DNA from: Actinomycetota bacterium
Lineage (GTDB): Bacteria > Actinomycetota > Coriobacteriia > Anaerosomatales > PHET01
NCBI GenBank assembly: GCA_029265315.1
Contig: JAJUJM010000003.1
Coordinates: forward strand, 1-64,000
DNA length: 64,000 nt
Direction: 5' to 3'
Part shown: positions 37,610-45,200 of the stretch, one piece after another
Layout: every line of letters starts with the position of its first letter
Position numbering within the stretch: the first letter of the stretch is position 1
Notes under the pieces: model-generated
The model's database searches: none
Told to the model about the DNA's origin: nothing
What the model saw: the letters and a program-made list of their open reading frames with translations, nothing else
Position numbers and translations under genes: made by a program

Positions 37610-38437
37610 GTGGCCACGATTCTCGTCACCGGCGTTTCAACCGGCATCGGTCGGGCGTGCGCTGCGCGATTCGGTTCGGCCGGCTGGCGCGTGATAGGCA
37701 CTGTTCGCGACCCAGGGCGTCATCCCGCAGGGATACCGGGCTGCGAGTCACTTGAGCCACTCGATCTCGAAGTCCCCGGGTCGGCCGAGGCGCTCGCGGC
37801 ACGCGTGCTCGCGGGCCACGGGTGTCCGGACGTGCTGCTCAACAACGCCGGGATGCTGCAGTTCGGGCCCCTCGAGGACCTGACCGGCGAGGAGCTGGTC
37901 CGCCTGTACCAGGTCAACGTCTTCGGGCAGATGGAGCTCGTGCGCGCGCTGCTGCCCGCGATGCGCGAGCGCAGAAGCGGGGTCATCGCCAACGTCACCT
38001 CCCTTGGCGGCCGCGTGGTGTTCCCCTTCTTCGCGGGCTACAACTCGACCAAGTGGGCCTTGGAGGGCCTGTCCGAGGGCCTGTGGCATGAACTCAAGCC
38101 CTTCGGCGTCCGCGTCAAGGCGATCGAGCCTGGTTTCGTGGAGACGGCCATCTGGGGCAAGGTCCTGCCTGACTCGGATGATGGATTGCCCGGGCGGAAG
38201 GAGTACCGGCCTTTCGTGAAGGCGATGCGCGGCTTCGAAGCGTCGATCACGTCCCGCACCACGCCCGAGGAGTGTGCGGACCAGGTGTTCAAGGCCGTGA
38301 CCGACGATACAGACCGGTTGCGATACCCTGTGGCAGCGTATGCGAAGCCGATGCTGGCAGCGCGCAGGGCGTTGGGGGACCGCGCGTTCATGCGCTTCTT
38401 CCATGGAAGGTGGACGGGGGACCGCCGAATACCATGA
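37610..38437 (+). CDS. Short-chain dehydrogenase/reductase
   Basis: A 275-residue classical SDR. The cofactor motif is VTGVSTGIGRACA (TGxxxGxG), the structural motif LLNNAGM, and the catalytic triad is Ser in NVTSLGG with YNSTK. The Arg in VRDPGRH after the second strand suggests NADP(H). GTG 37610 follows AGGGGGA; TTG 37592 is an alternative. It is transcribed divergently from the FAD oxidoreductase with ~100 bp between them, so its substrate may be a lipid-derived alcohol or ketone. Its stop overlaps the next start in ATGA. Confidence 0.9.
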   Translation: MATILVTGVSTGIGRACAARFGSAGWRVIGTVRDPGRHPAGIPGCESLEPLDLEVPGSAEALAARVLAGHGCPDVLLNNAGMLQFGPLEDLTGEELVRLYQVNVFGQMELVRALLPAMRERRSGVIANVTSLGGRVVFPFFAGYNSTKWALEGLSEGLWHELKPFGVRVKAIEPGFVETAIWGKVLPDSDDGLPGRKEYRPFVKAMRGFEASITSRTTPEECADQVFKAVTDDTDRLRYPVAAYAKPMLAARRALGDRAFMRFFHGRWTGDRRIP

Positions 38438-39297
38438 GCGATTCTCGCGCGCGTGATGCGGGCCGACCCGGGACCCGGACCATATTCTTCGCCGTGGCCG
38501 GGCTCGGCTCCGCGGCGCTCGTGACGAGCGTGTCGGCACTCAACGTGCACTCCGATTCGACCGCGGTCGCTGTGGCGGTGGTTGGTGGGACCGCACTGCT
38601 CGGCCTGTCGGCCCTCACGACGTTGCTGCTCGCGTTTCGGATGGGAAGCCGAGCTGATGCCGCACCGTGGGTCGCCGCCGGACTCTCGCTGGTGCTCACC
38701 GCGGTGGCTTCCGGGCTGCGCGCGGGTCAGATGCTCGCCGGAGGGACCTTCACGCTGCCCGGCGGGCCCGAGCTGACCTACATGACCGGGATGGTGGTCA
38801 TGGGTGGGGTGTTGGTCGCGTGGCCGCTGCGGTACCGGGAGGCGATGCGGACGCCCGCTGTGATGCTGGAGTCGGCGGTCGCCACGCTCGCCGTCGTGGC
38901 ACTCGTCTGGTTCACGGCCGGGGTCTCGATACTCGAATCGGCGAAGACGTACGGCGGTATCGAGCCCGGTCAGGCCATCTCTTTCCTCGCATTCCTGGCG
39001 CTGTTCAGCGCAACCGCCGTCTTCACGTTCGTGAGCGCTGTGAACCTGCGGACCGAGACGTCCATCGGTTCCTGGATGGCGCTCTTCGCAGCAGCAGTGC
39101 TCGTCGTGGCGGGGGATCTCGCTTGGCTCGGCGACGTCACTGACACGAGTTGGCTGCCCGGCTCGCTCGGGGACTTCGTCCACATCGCCGGGCACGTGAT
39201 GGTCGCGGTGGGGGCATCGCTTCGCCTCGACAGCGTCCGTGCTCAGCGATTGTCGCAGAATAGCGCCCTCGATCCGCGCGGTTCAGCCGCCCAGTAA
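38434..39297 (+). CDS. Eight-TM membrane protein
   Basis: A 287-residue integral membrane protein that I cannot name. Eight hydrophobic helices are visible, including FFAVAGLGSAALVTSVSAL, VAVVGGTALLGLSALTTLLLA, WMALFAAAVLVVAGDLAWLG and FVHIAGHVMVAVGASL. The arrangement resembles the free-standing multi-helix sensor parts of signalling proteins, but no output domain follows. It is coupled to the SDR gene by ATGA and overlaps the convergent glucan synthase gene by 15 bp at the stops. Confidence 0.75.
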   Translation: MSDSRARDAGRPGTRTIFFAVAGLGSAALVTSVSALNVHSDSTAVAVAVVGGTALLGLSALTTLLLAFRMGSRADAAPWVAAGLSLVLTAVASGLRAGQMLAGGTFTLPGGPELTYMTGMVVMGGVLVAWPLRYREAMRTPAVMLESAVATLAVVALVWFTAGVSILESAKTYGGIEPGQAISFLAFLALFSATAVFTFVSAVNLRTETSIGSWMALFAAAVLVVAGDLAWLGDVTDTSWLPGSLGDFVHIAGHVMVAVGASLRLDSVRAQRLSQNSALDPRGSAAQ

Positions 39298-42200
39298 GGT
39301 GACCACGACCTCGTGCACGCGACCATCGTCGACCAACGGGACCATCGCATCTGGCAGTGACTCGCCGTCCACTTCGACTCGTGCGACCCCCCCGTTGACT
39401 CCACGGGGGTTGTTCACCGTGATCTGGTAGACCGAGGAGCCATGCCGGTACCGCATCGAGTACGTCGACCAGCGCTTGGGGATGCAGGGCTCCACGACGA
39501 GATGCGGTCTTCCGTAGGCGTGGCGGAGCTTGAAGCCGAGCAGCGTCTCGAGTGCGACGCGGTAGTACCAGGACGCTGAGCCTGTGTACCAGGTCCAGCC
39601 GCCGCGGCCGGTGTGGGGCGGTACGGCGTACACGTCGGCCGCGATGACGTAGGGCTCGACCTTGTAGCGCGCCATGCCCTCGACGGTCGAAGCGTGGCGT
39701 ATCGGGTTTATCAGGTCGAGCAGGGCGGCCCCCTCGTCGCCGTCCCCGCGCAAGAGGTGTGCAAGAGCGACCCAGACCGCAGCGTGTGTGTACTGCCCGC
39801 CGTTCTCGCGAACACCCGGCACGTAGCCCTTGATGTAGCCAGGGTCGTGGGCCATCCGGTCGAATGGGGGCGCGAGCAGGGCGATGAGCCCGTCCTCTCG
39901 CCTGACAAGCTTCTCCTCGACCGATTCGAGCGCCGTCCTTGCCCTCTCCTCGTCGCCGAGACCGGAGATGACCGCCCACGCCTGCGCGATCGCGTCGATG
40001 CGGCACTCCTCGCTGTCCCTGCTGCCCAACGGGGTCCCGTCGTCGAAGTACGCGCGCCGGTACCAAGCGCCGTCCCACGAGGTCGTCTCCACGGCCCGTC
40101 CGAGCTCGGCGGCCCACGCGCGGTAGTCTTCGGCGCGCTCCGCCTCGCCGCGCGATTCGCATATCGGGGCGAAGCGCCGCAACACATGTCCCAGGAACCA
40201 CGCCAGCCAGACACTCTCTCCTTGCCCGCCGTGGCCGACTCGGTTCATGCCGTCGTTCCAATCGCCGCCTCCCATGAGGGGCAACCCGTGCCTGCCCGTC
40301 GGGCGGCCCGACTCAAGGGCCCGCACGCAGTGCTCATAGACCGTGGCCGCCGTCTCACTGGTCGCAGGCAGCACGTACGTGTCCTCGGCGCCGTCAGCGA
40401 GAGCGGGCGCTTCGAGGAACGTCGTGCGTTCGTCGAGCACCGAGTCGTCGCCGGTGACGTCGAGGTACTCGGCCACGACGAGCGGAAGCCAGTGCCGGTC
40501 GTCGGTGATCCGCGTGCGAACTCCCCGGCCCGAATACGGTTGCCACCAGTGCAGCACGTCGCCTTCAGGGAACTGGTGACGACTCGCCTCGACGATCTGC
40601 GCGCGCACCAGGTCGGGACGCGCGACGAGCAGCGCCATCACGTCCTGGAGTTGGTCGCGGAAGCCGAACGCGCCGCTCGATTGGTACATGGCGGTGCGCC
40701 CCCACAGGCGACACGCCGTCACCTGGTACAGGAGCTGGCTGTTCACAAGACGGTCGAGGCGGTCATCCGGGGTCTGGACCTGCACAACGCTGAGGATGTC
40801 GTCCCACGCCGAACGCGTCCGGTCGTACGCTCTGTCGATCTCTCCGGGTGCGCGCAAGCGTGAGACCACATCGCGGCACTCGTCGAGCGTCGCCGTCTGG
40901 CCGAGCAGGAACGAGACGGTCGTCGATTCGCCGTCCTCCAGCTCGAGAATCGTCATGAGTGCGCCGCAGTTGTCGTGGTAGCGTCCCGAGATGCCGCCCA
41001 GTCGTGCGCGGTGGAGCGCCGCCGGGTCTTGCGCGTGACCGTTGCGGCCGATGAACTCGATCCGGCTCGCCGTCCACGAGTACAGCTTCCGGTCGCATGC
41101 CAGGAAAGCACAGCGGCCGGGGAAGTCGAAGTTGAAGTGGTTGTGCGCAGTCAGGATGTCGTGTTCCGCGTCATACCACGTGACCACGAGTTGCTGTGAC
41201 CTTGACCGCGAATCGCCGAGCACCCATTCGACGAGCTGTGTGACGCTCAGGCGCCGTCTCCGGCCGCTGTCGTTGCGAAGCGTCAGGCGGCAGACACGCA
41301 CCGGCTCGTCGGCCGGCACGAACCAGTCAAGCGTGTGCGCGATGCCGTGCGTGTGGTGCTCGAACCGGGTGTGACCCCTGCCGTGTCGCACCACGTAGGG
41401 CTCAGGGGTGCGTACCGGAAGTGGAGTCGGGCTCCAGAACTCCCCGGTCTCTTCGTCGCGGACGTACAGGGCCTCACCGCTGCCGTCGGTGACGGGGTCG
41501 TTGTTCCACGTGGTGATGCGGTTCTCGTGGCTGTTGAGCGCCCACGTACAGCCGACTCCCGCTTCCGAGACGATGGCGCCGAAGGTCGGGTTCGCCAGAG
41601 CGTTGATCCAGGGCGCGGGTGTGGTCTGGTCCCCTTCGAGCACGATCACGTACTCGCCCGTCTCCGGGTCGAAACCGCCCCGCCCGTTGTCGTGCACAAG
41701 AGTCGGTCGGACGAAGGGCGGCGGCGGGTCGTCTATCGGCGTCGCCGACCGGATGAAAGGCTCGGGGAGCTCGGGATAGCTGCCCCGGCGGTTGAGTTGG
41801 AGCTCGATGGTGCCTCCGGCGCCGTCGAGCGTGGCGCGTGCGACGGAGAGCAGCAGGTTCAGCACGTCAGGGTGCATCTGGTCGCTTCTGCGCAAGAACA
41901 CCCCGCCGGGCCTGTCCAGCATCTGGAGCGCATGGCCGGTCCGGGCCAGCAGGCGAAGGCGGTCCTCGAGCTCGTCGGCATAGCCCGTCGGACGCGTGTT
42001 GAGCACGACGAGGTCTGATACGAGCCCCTTGTGACGCCAGTACTGGTGTGCGAGCAAGGCCTGGCGCACCAGTGGGGCGTGCTCGATCTCCTCGACACGG
42101 ACGAGCAGTATGGGGTGGTCGCCTGAGATACCGATGGACCAAAGCCCGTCCATGCGAAGACCGTTCTCGACCGGTGTCTTGACCTTGAGCGGCGAGTAGG

Positions 42201-45200
42201 GGTCGGTCAACAGCAGTCGTGATGCGAGGCGTTCAAGGGTCACGGCCTCGCGGGGCGAGATACCCAGGTCGCGCAACTCGAGTTGGCTCGCTGTCCACGC
42301 GAGGTCTATCGCGCGCTGGCACGAATGGGTGTCGTGGTACTTCTCCGACAGTCGGATCGCCGCCTCGCGGGTGGGGGCCACTCCTGTGGCGAAGACCAGG
42401 CGCACCGTCTCTCCCGGGGGCACACGCACGGTTCTTCGAAGCGCGGAGCATGGGTCGAGCACCGCGCCTGCGGTGCAGGAAAGCCGTCCGCCGTCGACGA
42501 CCGCTCGCGGGCGAGCGGGGCTCTGGAGGCGCCCGAGGAAGGCCGCACGATCGGTCTCGTAGCTCCAGTCACAGTCCGGCGCGTCGCAGGCGATCAGGTT
42601 CATGCCCCACAGGCGCTCCTCGCCGGCCGACCTGGGACGCCGCGAGAACAGGACGGCGTGCGTCGCTTCGAGGGCCTCCGTCTCGACGAACAGGTTCGAG
42701 AACGACTTGTGGGCCTGGTCGGCCGCTTGCGACGCGAACGCGATCTCGAAGTACGAGGTGACCTCGAACGAGCGCACCCTGCGTCCGCGGTTCGTCAGGG
42801 CGAGGCGGCGCACCTCCACGTCGTCCTCGGGTGAGACCGCGATCTCGACGTGCGTCTCGAGCTCTCCGTCGGTCCGGTGGTATTCGGCCTTGTCGGGCGC
42901 GAACGTCACGCTGTAGTGGTCGGGACGCCCGGGGGCGGGATTGTGCGGGGCGGAGAAGAACTCGCCGGTCTGTGTGTCGCGGACGTAGAAGAACGTCCCC
43001 CAGCAGTCCCGGCACACGTCCTCACGGTACCTGCTGATGGCGAGCCCGAGGTAGCGCGAGTAGCCGCCCCCTCCGTTCGTGACCATGACCGAGTAACGGC
43101 CGTTCGACAGGAAGTGGGTGGCCGGAACGGGTGTCGCCGCGGTGGGATATGTGCGTGTGACCGGCGGTGGCAGCTCGCGCACGCTGCGAACCTCGCGGAC
43201 CTCCTCGACGTGGGGCTCGACGACGAGGACGTTTCTCGGGACCCGCTCCTGCAGCAGCAGCTCAGCGGAGGCGACGAGCGGATCGGCGTGGAAGCGCGAG
43301 CGCATCCGTGAGTCGGCCAGGGTGTTCACCAGCGAGACGAAGCTCATGCCCTGGTGGTGAGCGAAGTACGCGCGCACCACGGCGCGGGTCTCGCCGGCAG
43401 GCACCCGGCCGGGCGTGTAATCGAGGGCCTCGTAGAGTCCATAACGGCCTTCAGCGCCGGCCTCGCGCAACGCGGTCAGGTTGTCGACCACAGCTCCCGG
43501 GTCCACGGAGAGCGCGAGCACCGAGGCGTACGGCGCGACGACGATGTCGTCGGAAAGACCGCGCTTGAGCCCGAGACCGGGCACCCCGAACGCCTGGTAC
43601 TGGTAGGTGAGCTGAGCGTCTTTGGCGTTGAACGCGCTTTCGGATACGCCCCACGGCACTCCGCGCTCAGCGCCGTAGGCGATCTGCCGGTCGACCACGA
43701 CCCGGTAGGTCTCCGACAGCAGTGTGCCGGGCCAGTCGCGCATGACGAGCAGCGGCATCAGGTACTCGAACATCGACGCCGACCAGCTCACGAGCGCGCG
43801 GCCCTGGGGCGTCCGCGTGAGTGACCGCCCCAGCCGGAACCAGTGCGATTGGGGTACGTCGCCCTTGGCCACCGCCAGGAAGCTCGCAAGGCGGCACTCG
43901 CTTGCCAACAGGTCGTAGTAGCTGTTGTCCAAGCGGCCCTCGGCGAGGTTGTACCCGATGGAGAAGAGCTGCCGGTGCGGGTCATAGAGCATCGAGAAAT
44001 CGGTGTGCTCCCACATCTCCCTGGCGATCCCTGCGTCCAGACGGAGTCGGGCGAGCAACTCCACCGCCGCGGGTCGTGAACCGCGCAGCTGCTCCGCGAG
44101 GTCGCGAGCCCACTCCGCGAGGTCACCGTTCCCGCCCGCGGCGTGGTCGTCGAGGGCCCGCAGCACGTCGTCGAGCCCCTCTGCGAGCCCCACCAAGCTG
44201 GGGACGTGCTCGAGGATCGGCTCCAAGGCCGCATCGCTCCTCGCGGCCTCGGGGGTCTTCGCGAGACGCCAGGCCCACGGCGCCAGTCCGTGTACCAGCG
44301 CGACTTGACGCTCTATCGCGTGGTGCACATCGCCCGCCGACGCCCGCAGACGCTCGAGCGGAGTGGTCGGCACGGGCGGAGCCGCCGGGTCGACATCGGC
44401 CGGGGCCTTCACCGGGCCCTGGCGTTCGGGTCCCGATTCGGCGTCGGGCCCCGGTTCGGTGAGCTCGCGGACGCCGGCGATGAGCTCGTCGCCCAGAGCG
44501 GACAGCCGGTCGAGCAGCGAGACCCACGACCCCAGGTTGTCAGGGGGTTCCGCGAGCGCAAGCGCCCTGTCGAGCGCATCGAGCGTCTCGCGGCACGCGT
44601 GGACGCATTCGGCCGGTCCCATGTGGTCCTGAGCGGCCACGAGGTCTTCAAACGCGAGCCGGACGGCGTCCCGTGTTCCTGTGAGCAACTGCGGCCCGAG
44701 CAACGGCGACTCGCTCGCTTCGATCAGGCCGCTGCGCAGCACGAGCAGGTGTCCCGCGAGATTGCCCGAATCGACCGTTGAGACGTACGCGGGGTGCAGG
44801 GGCTCAAGGGTGCGGATGTCGTACCAGTTGTAGAAGTGGCCCCTGAAACGGTCCAGTCCGGCCATGCTCGTCAAGGTGTCGGAGCACCTCTCGACGAAGC
44901 GGTCCACGGTCAGGTAGCCCAGGTCGTACGCACCGAGGTATGAGAGCAGTTGCAGTCCCATGTTGGTGGGGGAGGTTCGCCATGCGACCACTCCGCCGGG
45001 TGATTCCTGGAAGTTGTCCGGCGCAAGATGGTGTCCTCCGGGAACCACGAACGCATCGAAGAAGCGCCAGGTCTTGCGTGCCAGCCGTCTGAGCGACGCT
45101 TGTGCTCCTTCCGCAAGAGGCTTCGGGCCGCGTTCGGGTAACGGTTGGGACAGCCACCACGCGAAGAGCGGTGACGCCAACCAGCTCAACGCCACGGGAA

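Noticed and set aside
38313-38333. ATACCCTGTGG-like sequence as another CsoR-type operator
   Set aside because: Inside the SDR coding region, only half of the palindrome matches and there is no promoter.
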